From Priestia iocasae (lineage in GTDB: Bacteria > Bacillota > Bacilli > Bacillales > Bacillaceae_H), in assembly GCF_016909075.1 (NCBI RefSeq), contig NZ_JAFBFC010000003.1, positions 186,001 to 250,000 on the forward strand: a stretch of DNA of 64,000 nt, in the 5' to 3' direction. The notes below the pieces were generated by a model. That model saw only the letters and a list, made by a program, of their open reading frames with translations. It did not search any database and had not been told where the DNA came from. Positions within the stretch are counted from its first letter, which is position 1, and each line of letters starts with the position of its first letter. Position numbers and translations under genes: made by a program. Below, one piece after another: positions 8,124 through 16,282 of the stretch.

Positions 8124-9220
8124 AGCACCTTTATGAACGATTCAATGATATAAAAGTAAAAGAACAAGATTATAAAGAACTTCCTGTCACTGACTTAGAA
8201 AAAGCGGGATTGAAAAAATCATTAAAGCAAAACCTTCCAAAATCTCGTAAAAACAAGTGGAAAAAGCAGCTAGTCGCAGCAGCTGTACTGATTGGTTTAT
8301 CGACGGCAACAATTGGATTATCATTCCCTACTTATGCAAGCAACTTACCAATTGTCGGCAATATTTTTACATTGCTTGATGAGAAATTGTACGGAAATTA
8401 CAAAGAGTACTCACAAGAGCTGAACTTAACGGAAAACGATAAAGGAATTGCCATTACGATCAATGATGCGCTTTTTGACGGAGAAACCGTATCAGTGACG
8501 TACTCTGTTCAAACGGAACAACCGTTAGGAAAAGACATTATGCTACTTGGCCCATCAATGAGCTTAAAAGGCTTTTCAGCTAACAGTGGAAGCAATCAGC
8601 TCACACAAATTGCTGAAAACAAGTACGTTGGATTAGTTCGTGTCACTGGAATGAATGGTGAAAAGCAAGATGTCGCAAATGTAAAATGGAACATTGAAGG
8701 TATGAGAGATATGAACGAAGAACGCGAAATAAATGGCACCTGGAACTTTGCATTTTCTATACCCGCAACAGATAGTACATTACATGAGGTACACAAAAGC
8801 TCTGAAAAAGATGGTGTAAAAGTGAACATTCAATCGATTTCGCAAACGCCTGTTTCCACCATCCTTCATTACAACCAAGAAGTTTCGTATGACGTCATCA
8901 AGCACTGGTCGATGGCTGACGTTCAACTACAGGTAGAAGATGATCTCGGAAATTCGTACGCAGGAGAAGGCAACGGTGGCGTTGGAGATGATTCATACAA
9001 TATTAACTGGAGTCACACCGTTGAAAAGCTTCATCCTGATGCTACAAATCTCGTTATTACTCCGGTGGTAACGTTAAGAAACAATGATGCTGACAATCAT
9101 GGTGGTGTAACGATTGATGGGAAAGAAGTAAAAACGCCAAAAGCACCGCTTTCAAAAAATCGTGTGCAGGAACCAAAGAGCATCATTCTTGATAAAATTG
9201 TCATTGAACTAAATCCGTGA
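8120..9220 (+). CDS. DUF4179-type membrane protein, putative anti-sigma factor
   Basis: 366 residues: a basic cytoplasmic N-terminus (about 1-52), one membrane helix (about 53-75, KKQLVAAAVLIGLSTATIG) and a large extracellular beta-rich domain. The organisation and the position directly after a sigma gene fit the DUF4179 family, whose members act as membrane-bound partners of sigma factors. The extracellular part could sense an envelope signal; ligand unknown. Start: ATG after AGGAGGTACCCTTGC. Confidence 0.75.
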   Translation: MKHLYERFNDIKVKEQDYKELPVTDLEKAGLKKSLKQNLPKSRKNKWKKQLVAAAVLIGLSTATIGLSFPTYASNLPIVGNIFTLLDEKLYGNYKEYSQELNLTENDKGIAITINDALFDGETVSVTYSVQTEQPLGKDIMLLGPSMSLKGFSANSGSNQLTQIAENKYVGLVRVTGMNGEKQDVANVKWNIEGMRDMNEEREINGTWNFAFSIPATDSTLHEVHKSSEKDGVKVNIQSISQTPVSTILHYNQEVSYDVIKHWSMADVQLQVEDDLGNSYAGEGNGGVGDDSYNINWSHTVEKLHPDATNLVITPVVTLRNNDADNHGGVTIDGKEVKTPKAPLSKNRVQEPKSIILDKIVIELNP

Positions 9221-9238
9221 GAATAAATGATGAAACAC

Positions 9239-9278
9239 AAAAAGCCCTTCTACTGTCTTAAACGTAGAAGGGCTTTTA
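9239..9278. terminator. Bidirectional terminator
   Basis: Inverted repeat AAAAGCCCTTCTAC / GTAGAAGGGCTTTT with a 10-nt loop. T-rich on both sides; serves the gene ending at 9220 and the convergent KGG gene. Confidence 0.85.
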
Positions 9279-9288
9279 AGATACTTGT

Positions 9289-9498
9289 TTATCTGTTGGT
9301 TGAATTTCTATTTTCATTGTTGCTTGTTGAATTACTGCTTGATTTGCCACCTTTTTCACCAATTTCCTCGTAAAATTCTTTGTTGTGATTTCGTGATGTT
9401 GCGTTTCCGCCTTTTTCACCAATTTCTTGATAGAACTCTTTGTTGTGGTTATTTGACGTTTCTTCCCCTCCTTTACGTCCTGCTTCTTCTTGCGTCAT
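9289..9498 (-). CDS. KGG-repeat general stress protein (GsiB-like)
   Basis: 69 residues from the first ATG. It contains three KGG motifs (GRKGGE, GEKGGN, GEKGGK) and two copies of a roughly 20-residue unit NHNKEFYxEIGEKGG, the repeat of B. subtilis GsiB and plant group-1 LEA-type hydrophilins. Family role: a hydrophilic desiccation/stress protein. A sigma-B-type promoter lies upstream. Oddity: the strong ribosome site AAGGAGGAG (9532-9540) is 33 bp before this ATG. The frame stays open upstream and encodes VNKTEDKMTQEEAGRKGGE, similar to the GsiB N-terminus, so initiation at the non-canonical ATT at 9531 is possible. AGAGG just before the ATG is the weaker alternative. Confidence 0.8.
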   Translation of the reverse strand: MTQEEAGRKGGEETSNNHNKEFYQEIGEKGGNATSRNHNKEFYEEIGEKGGKSSSNSTSNNENRNSTNR

Positions 9499-9563
9499 TT
9501 TGTCCTCTGTTTTGTTTACTGTCGATTGAATCTCCTCCTTCTTTTAGTTGATTCATGGTTTGT

Positions 9564-9588
9564 ATTCCCGATGAGAAGGAGAGTAAAC
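9564..9588 (-). promoter_or_regulatory. Sigma-B-type promoter of the KGG stress gene
   Basis: On the minus strand GTTTAC, a 13-bp spacer and GGGAAT, close to the sigma-B consensus GTTTAA-N12..15-GGGWAT. It gives a leader that contains the strong ribosome site at 9532-9540. Confidence 0.75.
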
Positions 9589-9658
9589 TACATTTTTTTA
9601 CTTTTTTTAAATACCCTTCCATAAATCCCTTTGTTGAGCAATTTACTTTAACAAAAAA

Positions 9659-9687
9659 AGCAACTCAATCTGTTTAGACGAGTTGTT
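9659..9687 (-). terminator. Terminator of the 58-residue protein gene
   Basis: Minus-strand stem CAACTC/GAGTTG (extended by flanking bases) with a run of seven T after it, directly after the stop of the small gene at 9689. Confidence 0.75.
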
Positions 9688-9688
9688 T

Positions 9689-9865
9689 TCACGTAATGAT
9701 TACACCCATCAGGATAATAAGGGCGGCAAGTGCAAAAAAGCTGATAAAGAAGTAGCCGAAATATCGTAAAGGCTTTGGTAAAGTTTTTAACTCAACGTTT
9801 GTTGGATAGCCTTCGAGTTTGTTCAGATGCTTCATCACATCGTTTATAGGCTTTCGGTTAGACAT
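9689..9865 (-). CDS. Small membrane protein, one helix
   Basis: 58 residues: a polar N-terminus (MSNRKPINDVMKHLNKLEG), then one membrane helix at about 37-56 (YFFISFFALAALIILMGVII). The ribosome site GGGAGAG is 10 bp before the ATG and a terminator follows. Not a family I recognise. Confidence 0.65.
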   Translation of the reverse strand: MSNRKPINDVMKHLNKLEGYPTNVELKTLPKPLRYFGYFFISFFALAALIILMGVIIT

Positions 9866-10042
9866 CGCACATTCTCTCCCTTCATCATAAGAAGTTCGAC
9901 CATTATGATGTTATTCCTTTTGAAAATGTAACTATGCTTGTGAATAACTTCATGTCACGTTTGTACATTTATGATTTATCGGCTTTTTCTCTACATTCAC
10001 GTTATAATAAAACATATCTTACTAAAACGTATGAGGTGAAAG

Positions 10043-11221
10043 ATGGATTTACAATCACTTTGGGCAAAGCGACTCGCAGACTTTTTCGAACAGATGAGCA
10101 AATACTTTTCCATCATCGCATCTAGCATTTTTTACATTCTCATTATTGGTGGAAGCATCTTTATTTATTACTACATGACGCTACTCAAACAGCTTCCGAC
10201 ATCATTTCCAAGAGAAGCCGTCGCAGCTCTTTTTGTTAGCATCATGACAATTCGCATGAGAATTCGAACGTTTTTCAAAAAACCTGATATCGTCTTTTTA
10301 CTAGCAGCAGAATCCCATTTGTCTTCTTACATCAAAAGATCTCTTACATACAGTACAACTTTGAATAGCTTCACACTATTCATCGCTTTAGTTATGGTTA
10401 TTCCACTTGTGAGCACCTTTCATATCGTATCGTGGACTCTTGTGAGCACAGCAGCTCTCCTATTAACAACATGGTTCATTTGGGTTAAACAGTGGTTACC
10501 TACTCGTTCATCCCTTCTCATTCACACATTCATTCATATTGTTTCAATGTGGGCGATGTTTTATTTTCTTTTTAGTGAAAAATGGCTATTGTCGTTGCTT
10601 GTATGGATGGTGAATGGAGGGTTTTTATACATTCTCTTTAGCCATAAGAAACGAGGCTTCAACTGGCTATATTTAATTGACCAAGAAGAAAAAAATACAG
10701 AACGGCTGTATCGCTTTATTCACTTGTTTGTAGACGTTCCTCATCTAAAAAACACGTTTCATAAACGAACGCTTTTTATAGTATTAGCTGAAAAAGCTAT
10801 TTCATTTAAGCAACCATCAACGTACACATATTTATTTTTACGACTTGCCATTCGCTACGATCAATATTTTGGCATGTACATAAGATTGACTTTAATTGGA
10901 TTAATGATTTTATATTTTGTTCCAGCTAAGCCATGGCTCGTCACGGTAAGTATGTTATATATGACTGGCTATCAGCTTCTACCGCTTCAACGAGCAAGAA
11001 ATGAAATGGTAAGGTTATATCCATTAACTCATGCTTTACTACAATCGTCGTTTCTAAAGGTCATTCTATCGTTACTCATTGTACAAGCAAGCATTTTGAC
11101 CCTATTCACGCTATTTACTCACCCTCTTTCCGCTATGTTAATGGTCTTTCTTGCACAAGCAATCTTTATAGGCTGGTTTGTTTATCACTTTGCGAAGAAA
11201 CGGTGGAAAGTAAGCAGATAA
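10043..11221 (+). CDS. EcsB-like ABC transporter membrane subunit
   Basis: 392 residues with about seven to eight membrane helices. The N-terminal LWAKRL and the segment MRIRTFFKKPDIVFLLAAE match the EcsB family, membrane partner of the ATPase EcsA, which affects secretion, signal peptidase activity and competence in Bacillus. No ATPase gene is adjacent, so this may be a second EcsB that borrows an EcsA encoded elsewhere. Start: ATG after GAGGTGAAAG; a TATAAT lies at 10003-10008. Confidence 0.7.
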   Translation: MDLQSLWAKRLADFFEQMSKYFSIIASSIFYILIIGGSIFIYYYMTLLKQLPTSFPREAVAALFVSIMTIRMRIRTFFKKPDIVFLLAAESHLSSYIKRSLTYSTTLNSFTLFIALVMVIPLVSTFHIVSWTLVSTAALLLTTWFIWVKQWLPTRSSLLIHTFIHIVSMWAMFYFLFSEKWLLSLLVWMVNGGFLYILFSHKKRGFNWLYLIDQEEKNTERLYRFIHLFVDVPHLKNTFHKRTLFIVLAEKAISFKQPSTYTYLFLRLAIRYDQYFGMYIRLTLIGLMILYFVPAKPWLVTVSMLYMTGYQLLPLQRARNEMVRLYPLTHALLQSSFLKVILSLLIVQASILTLFTLFTHPLSAMLMVFLAQAIFIGWFVYHFAKKRWKVSR

Positions 11222-11240
11222 AAACAAATGAGGTGTTTAC

Positions 11241-11633
11241 ATGTTGGATGTAAGTACACTATGTCAACAATACGGGCAAATTCTTAAACAAAAGCTAATC
11301 GTTGAAGACAATGTTTGTTCAGTCGAATTCAAGAGGCATTTATCCGTTACGATTCAAGGACGACCAAGCCACAGTGAACTTCACGCTGAAGTTATGTTTG
11401 AATCGTTAGACTATGAAGGCAATGCGCTGAATCTTGGAGAAGTCGTTCTGCTTGAAGAAGAGGTTCCTTTATTTACAAACATCCTTGTGAAAAATGGAGT
11501 GATTATTAGTGCCATTCATAATCATCGGCTTTACACCAAACCGAACATTATGTATGTCCACTTTCAGTCTGTAGAGCCTCCGCTCGCGTTCGCTCATAAA
11601 GTCGCTGAAGGATTTCGAGTTTTACGCATATAG
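11241..11633 (+). CDS. DUF1259-like (LppY/LpqO-type) protein
   Basis: 130 residues, no signal peptide or membrane helix. The C-terminal half carries ISAIHNHRL followed by PNIMYVHFQS, the HNH...MYVHF signature of the LppY/LpqO (DUF1259) family. Usual members have two such halves; this one has a single copy. It follows the EcsB-like gene by 19 bp and has its own ribosome site (GAGGTGTTTAC), suggesting an operon. Function unknown. Confidence 0.6.
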   Translation: MLDVSTLCQQYGQILKQKLIVEDNVCSVEFKRHLSVTIQGRPSHSELHAEVMFESLDYEGNALNLGEVVLLEEEVPLFTNILVKNGVIISAIHNHRLYTKPNIMYVHFQSVEPPLAFAHKVAEGFRVLRI

Positions 11634-11697
11634 GCTTTCTTATAATTTGCCTTCTGTCGGGAATAGTATAAGTAACAGGTCGTACAGGAGGATTCTA

Positions 11698-12198
11698 ATG
11701 AACCATCTGAAGTATAAAAAAGTCATATTGTGGATTATGCTACTCTTACCTTGGCTCAGTTTGCCTTTTCTCGGAAAACAAGCGCTAAAGCGTTTCTTTC
11801 CTGCAGGACTTTTTATTTCAACATTGGTATTTTTTGAAAACATGGTAGCGAAGAAGCGAAAATGGTGGGTGTATCATGAAACAATCCACCCAAAAGTAAC
11901 GGGAGATTTTCCTATGATTTGGGGACCGTTCTTAATTGGTTCCATGTGGATTTTGAGATTAACGTACGGAAGGTTTTACCTTTACATGCTTTTAAATATA
12001 GCCGTTGATAGCTTTTTCACCTATCCTCTTGTCACTATTTTTCAAAAGCTTGGAATCTCATCACTCATCAAACTAAAGCGCTATCAATTATCTCTTCTAT
12101 TCTTTTTCAAATCGGCGCTTTTATATGCCTTTCAGTTAATGGTTGAAAAGATGAAAAGAACAGCGGCGCAAAAACAACAAGATCCCCTGCAAGATTAA
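11698..12198 (+). CDS. Membrane protein, paralogue of the protein at 42276
   Basis: 166 residues, about five hydrophobic segments. I chose the ATG at 11698 because AGGAGGATTCTA precedes it; an upstream in-frame start lacks a ribosome site. The N-terminal third (KRFFPAGLF, then KWWV) matches the protein at 42276-42734 (KRFVPVGLF, then EWWV) at equivalent positions, so the two are paralogues of one uncharacterised Bacillaceae membrane family. Confidence 0.7.
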   Translation: MNHLKYKKVILWIMLLLPWLSLPFLGKQALKRFFPAGLFISTLVFFENMVAKKRKWWVYHETIHPKVTGDFPMIWGPFLIGSMWILRLTYGRFYLYMLLNIAVDSFFTYPLVTIFQKLGISSLIKLKRYQLSLLFFFKSALLYAFQLMVEKMKRTAAQKQQDPLQD

Positions 12199-12209
12199 CA
12201 AAAATAAAA

Positions 12210-12250
12210 GAACCGAAATTCTTATTAACGCGCACAAAGAATTTCGGTTC
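12210..12250. terminator. Terminator between convergent genes
   Basis: Perfect 14-bp inverted repeat GAACCGAAATTCTT with a 13-nt loop; the T-rich side (TTTTATTTTTG) is on the minus strand, so it mainly ends the gene at 12289-13749 and may also stop plus-strand transcription. Confidence 0.8.
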
Positions 12251-12288
12251 GTTACATTATTTAATGATTTCGTCTTTCAATCATTGTA

Positions 12289-13749
12289 CTATACATGCTC
12301 TTTTACCCTCACATACTCCAATCCTTCATAAGAAGCTTCTAATGTTTTAGCTGTAATTTCTGCGTTATCAAGTTGCTCACGCCACACCTTCTTCTGACGT
12401 TTCACTGCTTCTTCATCTTGTGATTGCGCGTCAATCTCATCGCGTACACAATTTAACTTTTCTTTGTATTCTGCGAGCTCTCTCTGTAAATCCATACAAA
12501 TAGGTGATTGATTTGCGACGATAAAGTCGGTCATCTGCATTAACACTTTTTGACGTTCGACTTCTTTCACTTTGCCTTTAATGGTTCGTTCTGCATTTTT
12601 CAGTGTTGTTTTCACTTTTGCGAACCGTTGATTACGAACAACAATCTTACGCTGCAATTCTTCGACTTCATTTTTTAATAGTTCGTGTTCATCAATCATT
12701 CTCTTCAAGACCAGTCCGCCCTTTAATTGTGTTAAATCCATTGTACTTAAACGACCTCTTAACTGCTCTTTCCTTCTATCAATTTCTTTCACACATGCTC
12801 GTTCATGGTCACGAAGCTCTCTCATCGTCATGCTTGTTTCATTTTGCTCATCTTCTAGCCGCTCATACTCTTTCAATGTCGTTTCTACTTTTTTGACTGC
12901 TTGATCATGCATGAAACATATTTTCGACCATTTAATGAGTAAAAAGCTATCATTTACAAGCTCATCTTGCTCTTCCATTTCATAGGCTAAGAGAAGTTGG
13001 GTTACGATGATACTCATCATCATCGTTGGAAAATCAAGCTTTCCCCCTGTATCTTCATTTTCAAGGTTTGCCATCATAAAAAGAGGAGCGTTCATCGCAA
13101 TTAGATACGATTGTTGATAGGAATTAGTTGTAAACAAACTTGTACCGATGGCGAGTAGTGAAAGCAGTGATTCATGAAACAACACGATGTTAAATAGAGA
13201 GGTTGTATCTACTTCCGTGACATTTGCATGCTCAATGTCACGTTTTAAATCATCTGACAATTGTTGATACCACTTTAGCAACTGATCTTCAAATCGTTCT
13301 TTTTCCGATTCCGTTGCAATTGTATACTGCTTGTCTACAAGTTGGAAAAACAGACGCAGCTGATGAATGATTAGTTCTTGTATCGTTTGAAAATGAAACA
13401 CTTCATATTGTTGCTTATATTCAAGAATGATTTGATTTGTTAGCTCTTTACTATATAGTTGAAGATCCTCACTCGTTGTTAAAAATGGTAATGGATAATC
13501 AATGAGTGTTCCTAGTTTTAATAATAACTGTAAGTGAAGTTCTGTGTCGGACACGGATTGCACTTTTTCCATTTCTTCTTGAAGGTGAAGTTGATATAAA
13601 TGGAGAGTGGCTTGCTCCCAGCTGAGCTCGAATTCTGCTTCTTTTATAAACGATTGCATTGTTGAGTTCGTTTTACATAGCGCATATACATAACGAAGTG
13701 TATCACCCTTAGCTGAAAGTAGTGCAGAAACAAGCGACGTATCGTACAT
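12289..13749 (-). CDS. Large coiled-coil protein of unknown function
   Basis: 486 residues, soluble and acidic. The N-terminal ~280 residues look all-helical without known motifs; residues about 285-470 are strongly coiled-coil (long runs of E, K, R, Q such as EYERLEDEQNE, LRDHERACVKEIDRRKEQL). No signal peptide. The ATG is 30 bp downstream of a small membrane protein gene, so the two probably form an operon. I do not recognise the family. Confidence 0.75.
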   Translation of the reverse strand: MYDTSLVSALLSAKGDTLRYVYALCKTNSTMQSFIKEAEFELSWEQATLHLYQLHLQEEMEKVQSVSDTELHLQLLLKLGTLIDYPLPFLTTSEDLQLYSKELTNQIILEYKQQYEVFHFQTIQELIIHQLRLFFQLVDKQYTIATESEKERFEDQLLKWYQQLSDDLKRDIEHANVTEVDTTSLFNIVLFHESLLSLLAIGTSLFTTNSYQQSYLIAMNAPLFMMANLENEDTGGKLDFPTMMMSIIVTQLLLAYEMEEQDELVNDSFLLIKWSKICFMHDQAVKKVETTLKEYERLEDEQNETSMTMRELRDHERACVKEIDRRKEQLRGRLSTMDLTQLKGGLVLKRMIDEHELLKNEVEELQRKIVVRNQRFAKVKTTLKNAERTIKGKVKEVERQKVLMQMTDFIVANQSPICMDLQRELAEYKEKLNCVRDEIDAQSQDEEAVKRQKKVWREQLDNAEITAKTLEASYEGLEYVRVKEHV

Positions 13750-13779
13750 CCTTCCTCATCCTTCCCATTTCTTCATCCT

Positions 13780-13965
13780 TTAATCTTTCACAACTTTTTG
13801 CTTTCTTGAAACAACAAGGGCTCCCCAAATTGTCATCAAAGCAGGTGGCACACTCCACAATGCATATCCCCAATCCCCTGTCCATATTCCTATTAGAAGG
13901 AAAAAAACTGGAAATCCGATCGCAACAATGCATCCACTTACGTACGTCCATTTCACCTTCTTCAT
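13780..13965 (-). CDS. Small membrane protein, two helices
   Basis: 61 residues starting MKKVKWTYVSGC, with hydrophobic segments at about 8-27 and 33-52 and a basic tail (SRKQKVVKD). The ATG at 13965 has GGAGGCGG 7 bp upstream; an in-frame ATG 24 bp earlier has none. It precedes the coiled-coil gene and is probably co-transcribed with it. Confidence 0.6.
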   Translation of the reverse strand: MKKVKWTYVSGCIVAIGFPVFFLLIGIWTGDWGYALWSVPPALMTIWGALVVSRKQKVVKD

Positions 13966-14128
13966 TCGGCAACCGCCTCCACAAAACATTCTTTCCTACG
14001 TTTTCTATACTTGCCCCTACGATTCCTGTTTATTTCACGACATTCGAATTATTTCTATTAAATTTTGGATTTTTTTGTAACGATTTGGATGAAAAAGTGG
14101 TAGAATAGGTTAAAGAGAGGTGATAGTG

Positions 14129-14311
14129 ATGACTGCAAATTCAACGCAATATACTATGTCGCTTATTGAAGAAAAAAGACAAGAAATGATTAATCTAGCA
14201 CTATCAAACGGATTGACACATCAAGAAACAGTCAAAATTAGTCAGCAATTAGACAGTTTATTAAATCTTATGCATCTTGATGAACAACCTCTTAAGACTA
14301 GATATGCTTAA
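14129..14311 (+). CDS. Spo0E-family aspartyl-phosphate phosphatase
   Basis: 60 residues. IEEKRQEMINLALSNG followed by SQQLDSLLN matches the Spo0E family signature (SQELD in most members; here SQQLD). These small proteins dephosphorylate Spo0A~P and so delay sporulation. I chose the ATG after AGAGG with 8-bp spacing; a GTG 9 bp upstream is in frame but badly placed. Monocistronic, with a terminator directly downstream. Confidence 0.85.
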   Translation: MTANSTQYTMSLIEEKRQEMINLALSNGLTHQETVKISQQLDSLLNLMHLDEQPLKTRYA

Positions 14312-14319
14312 AAACACTC

Positions 14320-14345
14320 ATGGAGCTAACAATCGTTAGCTCCAT
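14320..14345 (+). terminator. Terminator of the Spo0E-like gene
   Basis: Perfect 11-bp stem ATGGAGCTAAC / GTTAGCTCCAT, 4-nt loop, followed by TTTTAT. Confidence 0.85.
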
Positions 14346-14413
14346 TTTATGTAGAAAACGCTTTTCCCTATTACCATTTTTGCATTTACTTTTTTAAAAG
14401 TGGAGGCTGTTTG

Positions 14414-14758
14414 ATGGAAGCCGTGTTAAAACAAATTCTCTCTGAACTCCAAAGTGTTCATACACGAATGAGCTCGCTAGAAGAGGGACAAATCGAAATG
14501 CGTAAAGATATTTTTAACCTACAGTCTGACGTTTCTTCGCTCAAGTCTGAACAACAAGAGATGCGCAACGATATATCTAATCTACAATCTGATGTGACAG
14601 AGCTGAAAGAATACCAAAAACAGAAGCAAAAAGAAATTATGTCAACGTTAGGCTCATATATGGATAAGATTGTCGCATACGTAGACGACAAAACGGAAGC
14701 TTTGAACAAGCGTGTATACAAAGTGGAAACCGATATCGAGCGCCTTTTAAGGTCGTAA
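14414..14758 (+). CDS. Coiled-coil protein with 21-residue repeat
   Basis: 114 residues, almost fully coiled-coil. Two tandem 21-residue units (MRKDIFNLQSDVSSLKSEQQE and a second starting MRNDISNLQSDVTELK) come from a 63-bp DNA repeat at about 14500-14610. The ATG follows GGAGGCTGTTTG. No membrane helix or enzymatic motif; an oligomerising structural or adaptor protein is an inference. Confidence 0.65.
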   Translation: MEAVLKQILSELQSVHTRMSSLEEGQIEMRKDIFNLQSDVSSLKSEQQEMRNDISNLQSDVTELKEYQKQKQKEIMSTLGSYMDKIVAYVDDKTEALNKRVYKVETDIERLLRS

Positions 14759-14770
14759 TACGAAGCTACT

Positions 14771-14800
14771 GATCTTCAACTTATATTGAAGATCTTTTTT
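14771..14800 (+). terminator. Terminator of the coiled-coil gene
   Basis: Stem GATCTTCAA / TTGAAGATC, 6-nt loop, then TTTTTT. Confidence 0.85.
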
Positions 14801-14858
14801 CATTTTAGCTATGTTAAAGTTTAAAGTGAATTAAGGAATAGTCTATGCTATCCCTTTT

Positions 14859-15272
14859 CTAGTCCCACCAAACAGAAAGAACCTTATATCCTTCTTTTAA
14901 ATTAGGTGCGACTGGAGGCTTACCAAAAGCATAACCTTCATCTGTTTCGGATGGTTGTAGTTGTGCGATCCATTCTTCGACCTCTGAAATATCAGCGGAG
15001 GTTAGGATGTAAACTCTTTCTGAGAATGCCCAGTAGTCCTCATTATCCTCAATTTCCATAATTTCTACAAATACATCTTGAACATTGTCCATATTTCTAA
15101 TATCGAGCAATACGTTGTAAAAACTCTCAATGCCAGGATGTTCTAAAAGATTACAACCAATGGAACCTTCATCTTCATTTCCTTCAAAAAAGTCTTCAAG
15201 TGAAACAATAGGAGCTGTTGGTGCGTCTGGATAACCTTGAGCATATATTTTCTCTTCTAACTTTTTTCGCAT
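14859..15272 (-). CDS. Acidic cytosolic protein of unknown function
   Basis: 137 residues from the ATG preceded by AAAGGGG. Strongly acidic (many D/E, for example FFEGNEDEGSIG and EIMEIEDNEDYW), aromatic C-terminus ending SVWWD, no signal or helix. The size, acidity and isolated position recall orphan immunity proteins of contact-dependent toxins, but no toxin gene is nearby and I cannot place the family. Confidence 0.65.
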   Translation of the reverse strand: MRKKLEEKIYAQGYPDAPTAPIVSLEDFFEGNEDEGSIGCNLLEHPGIESFYNVLLDIRNMDNVQDVFVEIMEIEDNEDYWAFSERVYILTSADISEVEEWIAQLQPSETDEGYAFGKPPVAPNLKEGYKVLSVWWD

Positions 15273-15360
15273 CACAAATTGACCCCTTTCTTTAGGTTAA
15301 GTTTGAACTATTAGATGAACCCAAAAACTTATCATTTGAAGAGTGCTAATTACTAATAAA

Positions 15361-15412
15361 CATGAACCGTCAGCCAACAAAGGCTTTTATTAGTTGATGG
15401 TTCATGTTTATT
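15361..15412 (-). terminator. Imperfect hairpin after the lipoprotein gene
   Basis: CATGAACC arms with further pairing (TCAAC-type inner segment) around an A/T-rich loop, on the minus strand followed by TTTATTAG. It separates the lipoprotein gene from the acidic protein gene. The T-tract is weak. Confidence 0.45.
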
Positions 15413-15418
15413 TTTTGG

Positions 15419-15952
15419 CTACAACATTTGACTCGCGATTTTAACAATTTCAGCTTGATGCTCATTTCGTGACAGCTGATGATTTGTATAGATTACTTCA
15501 TAGAAAATTCCGTCTTTTTCAAATAAAATACGATCCTTTTGATAATAAGCCACCGTTCCATCTATCAATGTCACTTTATTTGTCTTTTGTTTCTCAAATT
15601 CTTCTTCCCTATTACAAGCAATGACCTCTAATCGAACTTGATCTTCTTTGTTTCTAGAAAAGGTCGACACGCTCATTTTTACCTCTTTTCCTTCACGTGT
15701 TAAATCATAAATGATAGGTCGCTGAAACGGAACGGCTTCAAATGGTAAATCAACAGGTAAATTGACGGTAAACGGTACGGCTTCTAACCCCGCTGGAACA
15801 GACGGTGCTTCATATGTAAGTGGAGCATGTTGAACGACTTCGTTTTTAGGCTTAACTTCTTTCAATTTCGATGTATCAAGCGTTTCGCCTAAGTAATAAC
15901 ATCCTCCAAGCATAAGTGTACACGCCGATAGAGACAAAAGCTTTTTCAACAT
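15419..15952 (-). CDS. Lipoprotein of unknown function
   Basis: 177 residues. The N-terminal MLKKLLSLSACTLMLGGCYY has a clear lipobox (LGGC), so the mature protein is lipid-anchored outside the membrane. After a linker rich in P/V/E, the domain has alternating beta-like segments without a known motif. Excellent ribosome site (GGAGGGGAGA-ATG). No neighbour suggests a substrate. Confidence 0.8.
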   Translation of the reverse strand: MLKKLLSLSACTLMLGGCYYLGETLDTSKLKEVKPKNEVVQHAPLTYEAPSVPAGLEAVPFTVNLPVDLPFEAVPFQRPIIYDLTREGKEVKMSVSTFSRNKEDQVRLEVIACNREEEFEKQKTNKVTLIDGTVAYYQKDRILFEKDGIFYEVIYTNHQLSRNEHQAEIVKIASQML

Positions 15953-16240
15953 TCTCCCCTCCTAAGTTCATTCTCCTTCATAATTAAAGACGTTTAAAGC
16001 GGAAAAAAGTTTCAATTTTCAAACACGTTAGGATTAATGTGATTGATTCCCTCCTCCATGATATAGAAAAACGAGATTTTTCCCTTCTCTTCATTCGTCA
16101 ACACCAAATTTTGCGCTTTTACATATGTCAGTCATTCTCCTTCTCATTCCTTTATATTCTTTCCATATACCCTGTTTACCTTGTCCAACACTTGAGGTTG
16201 ATCATAAATTTAAGGATAATAGGCTATTTTAATAGAAAAA
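15953..16240. other. Gene-free interval upstream of the lipoprotein gene
   Basis: AT-rich sequence carrying only the upstream region of the lipoprotein gene and, at its far end, the terminator of the 2-hydroxyacid operon. No coding frame with a ribosome site and no clear RNA structure. Confidence 0.5.
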
Positions 16241-16282
16241 GAAAGAACGAATTCCTGACAAAAAGCAGGAATTCGTTCTTTC
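16241..16282 (-). terminator. Terminator of the 2-hydroxyacid operon
   Basis: Perfect 17-bp inverted repeat GAAAGAACGAATTCCTG with an 8-nt loop, directly abutting the lhgO stop codon; the minus strand continues into T-rich sequence. Confidence 0.85.
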
